Assembly: GCA_947579665.1 (NCBI GenBank)
Contig: OX388349.1
Location: forward strand, 75,148,841 to 75,212,840
DNA from: Sympetrum striolatum
Taxonomy: Eukaryota; Arthropoda; Insecta; Odonata; Libellulidae
Reading direction: 5' to 3'
DNA: 64,000 bases
The stretch's first letter is position 1, and each line of letters begins with the position of its first letter. Position numbers and translations under genes: made by a program. The notes below the pieces were generated by a model. It worked only from the letters and a program-made list of their open reading frames with translations, did not search any database and had not been told where the DNA came from. Shown in pieces: positions 21,772-35,700 of the stretch.

Positions 21772-24700
21772 TAAGTGTAAATGGTTTTGGAAAAAAATAC
21801 TTTTTGGAATGTAAAATTCATTAATGTGCTTTGGCTCAGAGTTATATGAGAGGAAAGGGGAATATTACATGGCTGGAAAAATTATCTTTGCAAATATAAT
21901 GTTAAATAAAATTTTGTTCCTAAGACCATTCAAAAACACTCCTAAACAATTTAAAAACCATGCAATCAAGCTTATCAATCGATCTACCAGATTATGTACA
22001 TTTTCACTTCTGAATTCTTATGCAGTAAAATGCAAGTTCATTCAGCCCAAGAGTTAGTAATGGAGCTGGTACATCACCTATGCTGGTAGCACCCCTTATT
22101 GAAACAAATATTTGTCATTGTATGTAATCACCAATTTGAAATATTTACTAGCATGAGAAAAATAACGTATTAGGAATTATAATTATTAGTGTTCAATAAC
22201 TATTGTGGTTAAAGGGAATTTCTAAAATTTAGTGACATACTTGATTTTACAGTCTGCATTCTGTATTTCCTCTAATAAGGTTCTATTCCTCGGAAACTTA
22301 GAATAAAGTTTCAGTAAGGCCCTGTAGCATGTTTCCATTAATGTGTTTTGATTTAACTTATATTTCTTCATTGTTTCTTAGATCAATTGTTTTTATCATT
22401 TTTTTAATTTTTGAGGTACCTTATCTTAACACTTTAGTGAAGTATGTAATTTTCAATTCTTACCTAAGAGCAATGGTCAAGTTTTATATTATAGTATGAC
22501 TGGTATATAATTGCTGATGGCGTCATACCACTTTCAACTTGAGACAAGGATGGTGCCAATATAAGCCGTAATCAGAAATGAATGTGTTAAGGGCCATATT
22601 TAGAATCCATACAATCAAAGAGGGGCTATGTTTAGCAAGGGAAACAGTCTTAAATTAAACAGATTTATCTAACAAATTTCTTCTCCTATCTGCTGACTAA
22701 AATAGAAGTACCCATTCATAAAAGGCTGAATCTGAAAATTTCCAGTTTGGAGGGATACTGGAGCAAATGTTAATGAAGTTACCACAGCACTCTTCAGCTT
22801 CTCATATGCACTCCTCTTGCTAAGATCTTAATTGGTTTAATTGAAAATTCCTACAAAATCTTTAGGAAGTGGAGGAAGTAAAGTGTATTAATAATGCTGT
22901 GTTCATCTTGGTCACTCCCGACTGAATCCAAAAATGTTAATCTTCTTAGCATAATCTTGATATATTTAGGTAATTTTTCCATTTATACGTAACATTCTTG
23001 CTCAGTGAGGGAGGCAATGGCAAACTCCCTCAAGCTTCATTTTGTTTAGTCGCCTCATTTCCTCTCCAAAACTTTTCATATTTGCAATTGAAGATCCAAT
23101 TAGGATATGCGCTAACGACTGGGTAGCAGAGTATTAATTGACTTCTATACATAGGTTTTCATTATTTATATGGCATTTACAAAGATAGATAATATGATAA
23201 AGCAAGAAAGTTCTAGTCAATAGAATAAGCTTTAGGATGGCTTAGTAGCAAGCAATCATTTTCACTTTCCTGATTTCCTTAACTTTCTTCTGGGACGCTA
23301 ACAACAGGATTGGGTACAAAAGGTTGGAAGCTTCTTAGAGAATATGATTAAATTATGTTTTCTTCTGAAATAATAACACAAAAATATTTGATATTTTCTA
23401 TTATTTTCTTACAAATTATGGAGATTTTTTCCATTCAAAACTTTTACTCATACACCGAAGACTGTATGAGCAAAGGTGGGAACAGAGAATTTACATTTGT
23501 TTGCAATAGCAGAAAGAAAGGGCATCTCTTCCCCCCCTTCCTATCGACATTTTCAAAAACTACAATTATATATTCTCATGTAGGATTGTCATGGCTGACG
23601 CAGTACACTCTGAAATTACTATATAATATATGTACTTTCAATATAAATCCATTAATATTCCTATTTTAGACACTTTCTTAACACACAGAGAGACATTGTA
23701 AGTTTGCTGCTTTTGTTTGCACTTACAATAATTTACTTAAGCATACAAATTCCGTTTTTGATTGGAGAAATATAGCCAGAAAGTTTGGAGGTAATGCAAA
23801 AAAAGTATTGAATAGTTAGGCTGCTAACACTGATTAATATGATGGAATATTCAATAGCAGAAGGCTCCTTGGTGATGGGAAATTGGATTTCAAAATTAGG
23901 CTCTTTCCTCAATTCAGCTAATTCGAATCCCAGTCAGAAAAATAAATTTGAGGAAGATTAATTTCTTGAATCATTCATAAATATGGCTATAAGCCAATGT
24001 TTTGACTGAAAATACACCGGATGATCAGGTTACAAATAGTTCTGACGGCCTATAAATATGATAGCTATCACTTTCTGGAATGATTTTTGTTTAAACTATG
24101 AGAGCATGTTTCAAATAACAAGTGACTTTTAGAATAAACGTAAGATGCATCTACTAAAGATGTTCGAAAGAAGTGGGATGATGCAACATTAATGGAGCTA
24201 AAATAGTTAAGATTTCCACAATGATTGTATAAAATTCCCATAAATATTTAGGGCGTGTAAACCATTAGTTTACAAATAATTTGGCAAAATTTGAATGTAT
24301 TTTCTTTGTAAACTGATCACCCGCGTTCAATCGAGAGTTGATTTCAACTTTGAGATGTTCAGAAGGATATAATACACAAGAGCCTATCATTACCTGAATT
24401 CCTGCATTCAAGAGGTCAATTGCCAATGCAGAGATAGAAAAAGATCACATAAATAACAAAATCTGCCACATCAAATATGCTCAAACTCAGAATAAAATAA
24501 AAGCAAATACTCTTGATTCATAAGTATAAAAAGTGCTCCAAAATGTACCAATTACATTTCATAACTTAAGATAAATAGTTTCCATGCAACCTTTTTGATT
24601 ACCCAATTAAAAATTAAAAATCTTGACATAATAATACATTTGTAGAAACATCATTTATAGTTCACAGTGATTGACAGATACCCATAGAGATCAATAAACT

Positions 24701-26428
24701 CACAATAGAAAATTTGTTCACCTTACATATAAATCATGATACAAAATAAACTTCGGATTGGAAACATAAAAACATCACCACAACAATTTGTTTATACAAT
24801 AGATGGCTACACCAAAGCTCTCACTATAAACACATCAGGCATGGTGACTCCATCAGGTGGAAAGGGCTTGGAGCCACCACAATGGGCTATTATCTATGAT
24901 TAACAGCTGATCACATTACAATACACATTAACGGCTTTTGTTTCTAACAATATATTTTCATCTCATCATATCTTAGCTTTTCCTTATTTAATTTATATTT
25001 TTCTGATAGCAGAACATCCAACGCTTCTCATTTACTCTGAACATACAAAAATATTTATATTACAAAAAATTCATCTGCCTTATAAATTACTTCATTTGTA
25101 CAAGGCACCAATATAAATTTTTTCACATGTGCTCTGTTAATGGAATCACAATACAATTACTCCTCTCCCGATTATATTTCTTCCCTCACTTTATCAGCAA
25201 TATTAGGACCAATTCAGGATGTACATAAAACCCTTGTCCTGAGTTCTTAAAATCTAACCATTGTCCTTCGCACATATTGAGTCCAAAATGCTAAAAATGT
25301 TTAAAACAAAGGAATGCTTATCTCTTGAGGGGATATAACCTGTTTTCAGAAATGTCCATGATCAAAGGAGAGGATAAGAATTAGGAGCACTTGCCAACAA
25401 CTATAATTGCTTTTGCCAGAGGGAGGTTCATATTCTAGGATTTGGAAAGCCTGAAAGAGTTTTTGACTTAAAGCAAAATTGCTTCAAAGATAGAAAATCT
25501 TTATTGAGACCAATGATAAATAATATCAACTTAAATACTGAAGATATAGATGGTCATCTGTTGAAAATAACTGATGAGTCAAACACAGCAGTCTTCAAAA
25601 TGTAACTCTTGTTGTATGCAGTCTATCGATGGAATATAAGATTCTATGATTTTGTTTTTAAGAAATTCAAAAGCAGGAACCCTATCAATGTCGCAGCTCA
25701 AACTTTTGGAATGTATATTTTCTCATGGTAAGTGCAACAGACCAAATGCACTTTACCTTGGTTTCAAAAGTTTTGTACAATTGTTAGATAATAATAACAT
25801 AAAAGGTTGCCATTTACACTCACAGAAAAATCACTCATTAACAAGTTTAAACAAGTCAAAGAAATTTTGCAGAAAATAGTTTATTAAATATGATACTGAA
25901 TCTTTGGTATTAATAATCCTGCTATAAAAGCCAAATAAAATCATACTCTTCACTAGAGATCTGAATAGCAACCTTGCTTTTTTAAAACTATTCATCAATT
26001 TCATCAGCAAACTCGATTACTCCTACATGAGTGACAGTTTATGAATTAAGAGATCACCTTCCACTGCAGACTGCACACAACAAGGTAACAAAAGTATCAC
26101 TTTTAGAGAAAAATCAGATCATACCTGAGAGTCCTTTTTTATTTAGCAAAATATTTATCTCTGCTAGTAGCTGAGTTTTCACTCCATCTCTTTTCCGATT
26201 AATTTTCCTCTTCTCGCAACTTTATTTTTACAAAAAATGTTACCAATGGCTTTGAGAGGAGATGTGCAAATGATGAACCAAAACTCTGAGTCTCTACTGT
26301 ACACAAGGATAGATACCAAAGCCCATTACTCAAGTAATAAAAATGTATGAAAGGTCCCCAGCATGATGACGTGATTTCCCTACGAGAGAGAGAGGAAATG
26401 ATAAAGGGGAAGATGAGGTTCACTGCTG
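21772..26428. other. CpG-poor stretch downstream of the TMTC3 stop codon
   Basis: The part nearest 26428 should be TMTC3 3' UTR. I cannot fix its end. No other exon was recognised. A 104-codon plus frame at 23355-23669 has low-complexity hydrophobic composition and no domain. CpG depletion continues through this stretch. Confidence 0.4.
26138..26226 (-). terminator. Candidate polyadenylation signals of TMTC3
   Basis: AATAAA occurs on the minus strand at 26226-26221 and 26143-26138, about 203 and 286 bases after the stop codon. AT-rich sequence makes chance matches likely, so neither is proven. Confidence 0.25.
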
Positions 26429-26794
26429 CTAAGAGGAAGCTGGGTGCTCCGACGCTGCCATCGGAGGGGACCTCCCTTCCGTTTCCTCACCAAAGTGCTC
26501 CTGCTCCTCTTCTTTCCCCCTAGTTGTACCCCACTGGAATTCTGGGAAGGTGTGAGTGGGTGGGTAGTTCTCACTGTTAGCTCCCCTTGCATCTTTCACC
26601 TGCTTCATCTTGGCGATGCGCGCTTGAACGATCTTCAGATGCCTCACCACATAGTCTTCCCCAGGAGCAAGGCGATGAGCTTTCTGAAGGCAAACTTCTG
26701 CTTTCTGAAGATTTCCACGTTCAACATACACAACACAAAGATTGTGCAGCCCTTGAACATTGTGGGGATCTTGCTGGAGAATGCGCTTGTAACA
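26429..26794 (-). CDS. Tmtc3: TMTC3 last coding exon
   Basis: 366 bases including the stop; acceptor TCTCTCCACAG before 26794. Encodes [20 protein letters not shown], the last TPR ([20 protein letters not shown]), then [15 protein letters not shown] less conserved tail rich in Glu, Pro and Ser ends [10 protein letters not shown]. Vertebrate TMTC3 has a longer tail with a coiled end. Here it stops about 60 residues after the last TPR. Confidence 0.94.
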   Translation of the reverse strand, partial: CYKRILQQDPHNVQGLHNLCVVYVERGNLQKAEVCLQKAHRLAPGEDYVVRHLKIVQARIAKMKQVKDARGANSENYPPTHTFPEFQWGTTRGKEEEQEHFGEETEGRSPPMAASEHPASS

Positions 26795-29700
26795 CTGTGG
26801 AGAGAAAGAAATAAATAAAACAAACTACATATTTACATTACATTTGATAATTTTATTTATAGTCTACAGCAATGGTTACAACATCTCCAAATTTTCCTCT
26901 GTGCTCCCATACCTATACTTTATTTATGTTTTTTTGTTAATACAACTCGCTGCAGGTTAGATGGATGAAGATACTTTTCCTCAATCTAACCTTAACAAAG
27001 ACCTTAATAATAGAAGCATGCCTAATGCCAAATGCACTGGGTTAGCGAACTTCAGTCATTAAGAATACATAATTCAGAGTTTCCCAAACTATGTTCAGCG
27101 GAACACCGGTGTTCTGCCACAATTTAAAGTGTCAATAAAGAATTGGAGAATAAAAGACATTAAATGTTTTATTGATTCATATTTGAAGTTTTTATTACAA
27201 TATTATATTTTATATTTAAAAATAATTACTAAATAAATAATTTGTTCTAATTAACTAACCTAACTATAAGCTAATATATAATATAACCTAACCTAAATAT
27301 ATGCTTAGTGTTCCGTTAAACTTCCCTGGTTTGCTTAGTGTTCCGTTAAACTTCCCTGGTTTGCTTAGTGTTCCGTTAAACTTCCCTGGTTTGCTTAGTG
27401 TTCCGTTAAACTTCCCAGGTTTGCTTAGTGTTTTGTTAAACTTTCCAGGTTTGCGAAGTGTTCCATTGCAGAAAAAGTTTGGGAAACCCTGATATAATTA
27501 ATTAACTGATCCTTCTATCGTTGGGCACCACATGACAAAAATTTCAAGAGGTTACTAAACATAATTTTGAAAATAACAAATTTTTAGCTAAATCTGCTGG
27601 CAGTATAAAAGTTAAAAGCAAGCACATGTGAAATTTTAGCTCATGGATTTTAACTTTAATGTTAATATAATTCTATATCACATATTGGAAGTGTAAAAGT
27701 ATTAATACTGGTAGTAACTTGATAATAATAAAAAGGCTGTGACAATAAAAAGATTTCTCAAATATATGCACAGAATTGAACAAATTCTGTGCATATATTT
27801 GAGAAACTGGACAAAAATGTTTAAAGTAATGAACACACTATAGGGAAATATTTTCATTTCATAACAATTTAAATTTAATTCTTTGAAAATGCTGCAAACA
27901 GGAGTAAATTTTGAGCCCTGCTCCAATTACAGGGTGTCTACTAGAAATCCATTTCTGATTTCCAGGACATTTCCAGGACAATCAGGACATTTTCCGTAAG
28001 AAAATAAGGACATTTTTCGTAGGAAAACCAAGACATTTTTAGAGAAAAGCAGATTTTGAGGGATCTAAAAATACACTTTATTAGCTCCTGACACGATTTT
28101 TTCTTAAGAAGAATTATTTTTGGATTACATCTTTTAAATTTTTCAGTTCAGCATCGCATGCCAGTATTTGCTCTTGTGCATTTAGGAGGGTGTCTAAGGC
28201 AACTCTTTTCTTCGATTCGCCTATCTTCTTGTGCCTTCCGTTTACAGAGCTGGATTTCATTCTCATTAAATGTTTTCTCTTCTAAAGCTGTTCTCCTGTT
28301 AATAGAAGATTTATGGAATGCGGTTTCCATCGTTTTTGTTTCTACCAGATCTCATGAAGGGTGTCGCAGAGACTTCACAAAGTAGTGCACAGATCTTTGC
28401 GCAATGAAACTTTTTTCAGCCAAATTTTCTACGAGAAATTCCTCGTTAAATGAGAAACTTCTTTCTATGGCTGCATTTCCATGGAACAAAACCAAGATTT
28501 TCTTGATAAATTCAACCAAGTTTTCAGACACTATATGTTCAACACAAATATTCATCAAGAAAACATCAAGAGTTTCTTCCTCTTGGTTATATTTTTCCAA
28601 TTATTTTATGACATTTAGATTTTGAATAAGCATCATATATTCACTTTTGACTAGCTCTGCTTGGATCGATCCGATGTGGTTTTGCTCAATGAAAACTTCT
28701 AGAGCAGCATCCACCCGTGATTTGGCACATTTGGTACTTACATAACAACAGGGCTAAACAACTAGCACCCCTTACAATCTTGAATGATAGGGGACATTTA
28801 ATTTTCAGTTTATTACAAAGTTCCAAGATAAAATTTTGACAGTCCATTTTAAAATGTAATACATCACTATGCTTCAGCTTCTGAACTTTTTTGAGAGCCA
28901 TTGAAGCAGGCAAGCCAATTTCAATTTTACTAGCCAAAAATAAATGTTCTTTTTCATGCAGGTCTAAAGACAAAAGTGCCATAGCAGAGTTAACCTTGGA
29001 AATTACATCTGGTCTTACCACATGATCAAGCAAGTTTTTGAGCATTACATTTAAATCCTGATGTAAGAACAGGATTAATGGTTTTTTTGTTTAGTATTTT
29101 GTAAAAAATACTTCTAGTTCCAAAGAGATAGTGATCATGAAACTAAGTTTTGCATGTAACAGCGGGTCTGACAAGTTAATTCAATAAAGACAAATTATTT
29201 AAGTAAAAGATAATTGTTTGAATGTGGGTTTTTTTCCACAGATTTGATATAAATTTGCAAGTAACTTAAAACATTTTTAGCTCTTTCCATAACTTTTGAG
29301 TTTTCCGTCCACCAAATAGAACAAAATTTCTTCGGAAATTGTTAGGATTTAATAAAATGCTGATAATCTGGGAAGTCTTTGAATAAATAGTATGCCGCAC
29401 GCAGAAACTTGAAAATGTCCCATTTACTTACATTTACATTAACATGGATTTAAGATCTTTAAGGAATTTAATATTCACATTTGGCCCATCCATCGATAAT
29501 TGGATGATCTTTCTTAAATTCAGACCAAGTCCTTTTAAATTTGTTGTAAAAGCGTCAAGAATATATTCAGATTTAGCATGACCAAGAAATGTTGGTGTCA
29601 AATATCTTGTTTTGACTTCCCCAAAACCTGACAACTAAGTCCATATGTCCTTTTTGCACAGCCTTATTCAAGCTTTCATCAAAGGAAATTGCATCGAACT

Positions 29701-32700
29701 TGCAACAAGCAACGATTTTAGCTAATTCTTCCTGGAAATGAGGCCCCAATCCGTAGGTTATTACGTAGCTTAGTATTTCCTTGCGCATCTGAAATTTTTG
29801 TGCTATTTCACTATCAGGAAACATTTTGGGAAAGAGTTCAGCTGCATCAGAAAAGCACCAGCGAGATGCTTGCTTGCGCACCTGACATAAAGCCCAAAGT
29901 ATTTCAGCACGAGTAATGTCCTCCTTCGTGAGGGATTTTTCCATATTTTTCGCATTGCATTGGTTTTTAGAATTTTCACATTTATCATCTGGTACTACTT
30001 TTTTTTGTCTCACATTCTAGAGGGCTAAGAGGACGATGGTTGGAATTCTTTCTAAATTCCATAAAAAATGACCTATTGATTGTTTTCGACAAGTTTTCAG
30101 AATTTTGGTGTTTTTTAGTTTTTGCATGAGAAAGCAGGGCAGAGATGCCCACACTTGAGAGATCAATGAGATTATATTTCTTGGAACAAATATTGCAGAG
30201 AGCCTTTTGGTCACAATTCACCCTCCTAACCCAGCCAAATTCAGGGAATTTAGCCTGATCTAGCCATTCTTCTCCGAAATGACACACTCCTCTTGACATT
30301 CGTGGCATGACAAAAGCGGAAAATCTGTTGAATGCAAAAAAAGCCAAGCTTAGCATCAAAGTTGAGGTTAAAAAACGGTGGGCGCGAACCAACTAACTTA
30401 CACACTTTACAGTTTTCCTCGTTTTCGTAAATTATTAATTTCCTATTCCTGTACTTTTTCACTGTTTTTAAAATCAGGTTTACTGTAAAAACAAAACCAC
30501 AAATTTTTCGGCAACAAGGTGATTCGACAACAACATTTACATTCAGTCGCTTAGGAAAAATTTTCACAAAAACTTGAAAAAACTAAAAGACGCGAGTATC
30601 GCCAAACTCATTTTTACGAGAAGGCTGTTGAAGGTAGAGGGCCTGATGATGGTAAAGGGCAGGTTGGTGTGAAGCGCGAGAATTAAAAAATTCGATAGTG
30701 TGCGGCGTTGATTTTCGTGGTGAAACACTGAAATGGTTTGACTGGATGCATTTTCCAGGACATGGGTGGGGAAATAAGGACATTACCAGGACGATAAGGA
30801 CATCAAGAACCAGTAGACACCCTGAATTAATCATGGAGCAAGAATTCATACTCAATGAATTAAAGCCAACGGTTTCCTTTACATACCTTAAGCATTATTT
30901 AAGGAGTTGTTTATAATTGATAAAGCATAAATGTAATGACAAATGTAAATTCAAGTTGAGCCAAAATATAGTGATAATTCTGTTCATAAATAAGAATTAA
31001 GTTAAGATCAGGTTGATTCATCAGGTACAGAGAGGAAATAAATCGATGAGCAGATTGGACATATTCTTTGATGATTCAAGTGGTGATTAGAAATATCATG
31101 AGGAAGTCACAGGTAAAAATTGATTTATTAAATAATTACAGAATGACAACATAGGGCACCATATAAAGAATGATATAAAATATGTAAATTGAATGAAAGG
31201 ACCACTGAAACTAAATGCAGAGGACTCAAATGTGACCTTAGGAAAAGGTACGAGAAGTTGAACTGTGTAAATATTAGACAGAAGATAGACTAATGAAGAC
31301 ATATTTCAATGCAATTTCAATGATCAATATATTAATTAGATTGGGGGAGGAAAGAGAAAGATTTAGGAGATAAATGGGTACTTAACAAAATTACGGGATA
31401 AAAAGAAGTTTATTTTACTTTGAGTATCATATATTGCACAAATTCAATGAAATTTGATTAAGTTATTATTTTGGAATTTTTAGATATATGAAAATAAATG
31501 AACGGAAATATAATTATTAAAAAAGTCAATGAAAACCCAATGAAACTTACTCAATAATCCTATCAAAAAAAGATTTGTTGTACAGTTAAGTTACTTGTTG
31601 TAAAATAAGATTTTGAACACTTTTGATGTCCAGAAGCAACTGAGCGAAGATCATTTGTCCCCAAATATTCAACCAAAGTACTATTTTAAAGACAAAATCA
31701 CTTTCATTGTAATTTTACCAGCAATTCCATGGTCATTAGTGAGGTCAGAAGATGCTGACCTGATCCAAGATGGTGCTGTATATCTGAGGATGACTGGATG
31801 TATTCAAAACCAGACAGTATAAAAATAATTTTGTGGAAACTACAAAGTATTTTTATTTCTTTCTCTATGACGTACCACCATAAGTCACATAGATTATATT
31901 TGAGATATCAATAATTTGGTTAAATTCCTTTCTTAGATCACTTATCTTGATTTTGCAAGAGTGTCACTTCTAATTAAGTTACCCAGAAGAATAAAGTCTA
32001 AAAGTAAATATTTTTTTAAAATGGCATTTAGGTCACATCTGGAATCCAGGATTTCTCATAATAAAAATGAAAATTATTATGGCCTTCAGTTGACATTTTA
32101 ATTTCAAAGAACATATCTCGTCAGAAAGTTCATTGAATTAAACTTACTTATTAGGGTATTACATCTAGTAATGAATAATTGACAAATACTTACACTCTCC
32201 GCTGCATCCAGATCTTTAATGTTGTTGATGTAAATTTCTCCCAGAAGTATAAGACCTTTGATGTGGTCTGGATGGAATTTCACCAGGGTGTTGAGAAATG
32301 GTGCTGCCTGTAGTGGCCTGTGGTCATCGGCTAAGAGTAGCGCTAAATTAAAAAGAGCACTTCTGAAGTCCTCCTTGAGTTCCACTGCTCTGCGGAACCA
32401 ATGCTCTGCCGCCTCCACATCCCGGTCATCCATTGCCAACATTCCGAGGTTGAAGTGCACACGCTCATTTTGGCTGTCTTTTTCCAGAAGCTTGAGCAAC
32501 CTCTCCCTTGCAACGTTGCGTAACTCTGCCCTGCCGAGTTCTTGCAACAGGATTGCGGAGTTGAAGAGAGCCTGCTCATGATCTGGGTCAAACTCAAGTG
32601 CTTTGTCCAGGTAAGCCAGCGCTTGCGATGCTTTGCCTTGTTCAAGGAATACCACTCCAAGCTAAGGAAGAATTAAAAGAATCTGTAACACTATCCATAT

Positions 32701-35700
32701 TTCATCACACAAAAAGTGCGTTAGTTTGAAAAAAGAAATATTAACGTGATATATTTTGCTATGCATCATGAAACAATGAAATTCACTTTAAAAGAGGATT
32801 TGATGTGATTACCTCAGCAACTTTTTAGACGTTGTAGCAAAGGTTAGCCAGTAGAATTCTTAGAGGATGTTCATCGAGAGTAAAAGAAATAGCGTACTTT
32901 TCCCTAATTCGATCTCTACTTGAGTATTGCTGTGTGGTTTGGGATCCTCACGGAGTAGGATTAATTTCCGATCTCGAGATGGTTCAACGTAGAGCAGCAA
33001 GGTTCGTCAAGGGAGATTTCAGATTCAACAGCAGTGTTTCGGCTATGATAGAATCCCTCGGATGGAACTCTCTAAGTGATAGAGGACTTGAATATCGACG
33101 GAAGCTTTTTGATAAATTTATCACTACCGATTTTGGGGAGGAGATAACAGATATTGTCATCCCAGTTATATTCTTACGCGACCTTCGAGAGAAAACAAAA
33201 AATCGATACAGGGAAGTAGTTGCCAGGAGAGATAGCTACTTTTGGTAGTTTTTTCTGCTAAGTATTAGAGAATCTAATAGCTCTCCAGATTAGATAGGTA
33301 TTTTGGTGTCTTACACCCCCTGCCACACACCACTGGTTGATTGCAGGGTTTAAATGTAAAATGTAAATGATAAAACCCTGTTTTATGCATGTTTTCTAAA
33401 AGAAGTGATATGTCTAAGCCCGGGGTACTCAAACTTTTTCAGTGCCCAGGCACCCAAGGGCACTTCCAAAAGCGAAGTGGAAATCACATAACATTTCCAT
33501 GCATCCCTAGGCAATATTATCACTTTACTAGATAATCGTAGGTCATTACGAAAAAACACTCCTAGGTAAATAAGATTAAATTACAACGTATAAAATTTCA
33601 CCACAACCTCATAATGTGAGAGAGTCTTTATCTCTGCAGAAGATTTGATTACAGGGAATAATTGCTTCACATCATGCATAAATTGCAGCGTTTAGATTAA
33701 ATAAATAAATAATTCTGGTATGAAGGTTTTCGGTGCATGTCCACAACTGCGTTCCGAAAAGCAGCATTTAGTTATTGATTATGGGAAATTTGATATCCTG
33801 ATAAGCTGAACTGAGCTGAATCTTCGAATTCGCATAATGAACAAAATATGACGTTGATACATGTCTTGTTAATCTGCACATAGGCAATAAGAGGGATAAA
33901 GTTAATATATGCTATAACCCTCAATGTTTATGAAACCCAAGACCAGGACAACCGAATTTCTCACCCCCACCCCCCTTCCCCGCCGAATCTCCACTGTATC
34001 CCCGCTAGCGAAATCCCAAGAAATACTGCTGTAGCAAATAAAAAAATCTTTCCACGGAAGCTTGGCAGGTACTGTGAAAGGCTGCTTCAGGCACCAGGTT
34101 GAGTATCCTGGGTCTATACAATCATCTCAGTAAAAAGGCAAATTTGCGTCATTCAGGTACCTTGCTTCAGTTACCTTATATGGTAATTTAAGGCTTTTGC
34201 TGTTCTACAAAGCAGAAGTTTTTCTTTCCTCACCCTAATGCCAATCTAAAATACAGTTTTGTGCAGGATTATCATGATTTCTACAGTGTGGACAAAAAGC
34301 TTGAGAACAGGCAAATATTTCTATTTCATTGAAATATTTGTGATTCTTAACCCTTTTGCTACAGTGAGCGTGCCGGCATGCTCTCTGGTTCCTTACTGAG
34401 GGATGGAGAGCGTGCTGGGACATTCATGCCCATCAGTTTTAAATGAGTGGGAGAACGCTCCCTATACTCAGAAAGGTTTTCCTTTAGTCTGCTGTTAACC
34501 ATGAAGGAATACATTGTCATTCTCATACATACCGGCTATATCATTACAATGATATAGACCGTAAATGCATAAAGATCGCCAAGATGGCCACCGTAGTGAA
34601 CGTATTAAGAACTACTGTCTGTTGCAAAAACCATTAACATTAGAGTGTAACACCATTTATAGACACAAGTCTGTTTGCACACCAGTCACCACAATGGAAA
34701 TTGGGATAATTTAACAGGAAGTTGTGCATAAAAATTGAGCCAGGAGATGAATTTCAAGTTTTGGTAGAATTCTCCTTGAACATTATCATTTCCCATGTAT
34801 ATTATAATAGGAGATTAGAGCTTTAGCTTTAATTATTAACTTACATTGTAATAGATGTCTGGGTTGTTGCTATCATAGAACAAGGCTCTTTCGTAGACTT
34901 CTTGGGCTTCTTTTGTTCTGAAATTGAGAATACGTTATCTTAACACCGTATTTACAATTTTGGAACATGAGTTTAACACTATAATGACCATATTTTTTCA
35001 TTTAAATAACATAATTAAAGGAAAATGAATACCAATTAGTGAAGAATGATTAGTGCTGTGTCTAAATGTCTTGATTTTTAATAATAGTAATCTTCATAAT
35101 CATTGGAACAAAACTGAGTTTATTTATTTAAACAATAATAAATCAAAGAATAAAATCTTCATACGAATCCTTTAAAATAAAAATTTTGAATGACTGAAGA
35201 GAAAATGAGAATTAAGTAAAATTTATATAAAATTTCATTTAAATTCAAATTAAAAATTTAAGTAAAAAAGTTAAATAATATAATTAAATAAAGTTGTTTC
35301 AATAGAATGCAGTTTAATTTGGTACACATTGAAATTTAAGAGAATGGTAATGATGCCAATCAAATCATGATTAATGCTTACTAGTTACAGAAAAATCAAA
35401 GATAGAATTGGACTCAGACATGAATTTGTTTTACAGTAATCAATTAACATTTAGATTACTCAGAGATAGCAATAGAGATAGAACAATAAACACAGAATAG
35501 TCTTCATATCCTAATTCTTACCGCTCAAGGACAATTCTGAATTATGTCATATTAACAAAAGTCGAATTTTAAAAATGTCTAATTCTATAATAAAACTTTC
35601 ATCTCTAATTTCCAAAGTTTTCAATCTTAAAAACTATAGATCTAAAAATCAGTTAAAAATGTTCACATTTATCAGCAATATTTTAAGTTATGTCCTTTAT

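Noticed and set aside
27301..27492. 63-codon frame of [10 protein letters not shown] repeats as a repeat protein
   Set aside because: The 30-bp unit length keeps any frame open; the array lies inside a MITE and has no gene context.
32258..32581. 107-codon plus-strand frame opposite the large TMTC3 exon
   Set aside because: It is the antisense shadow of a well-supported conserved coding exon.
33416..34035. A further hAT element (CGGGGTACTCAAACTTTTTC at the left)
   Set aside because: The left sequence resembles a hAT end, but no matching inverted right end or target duplication could be found.
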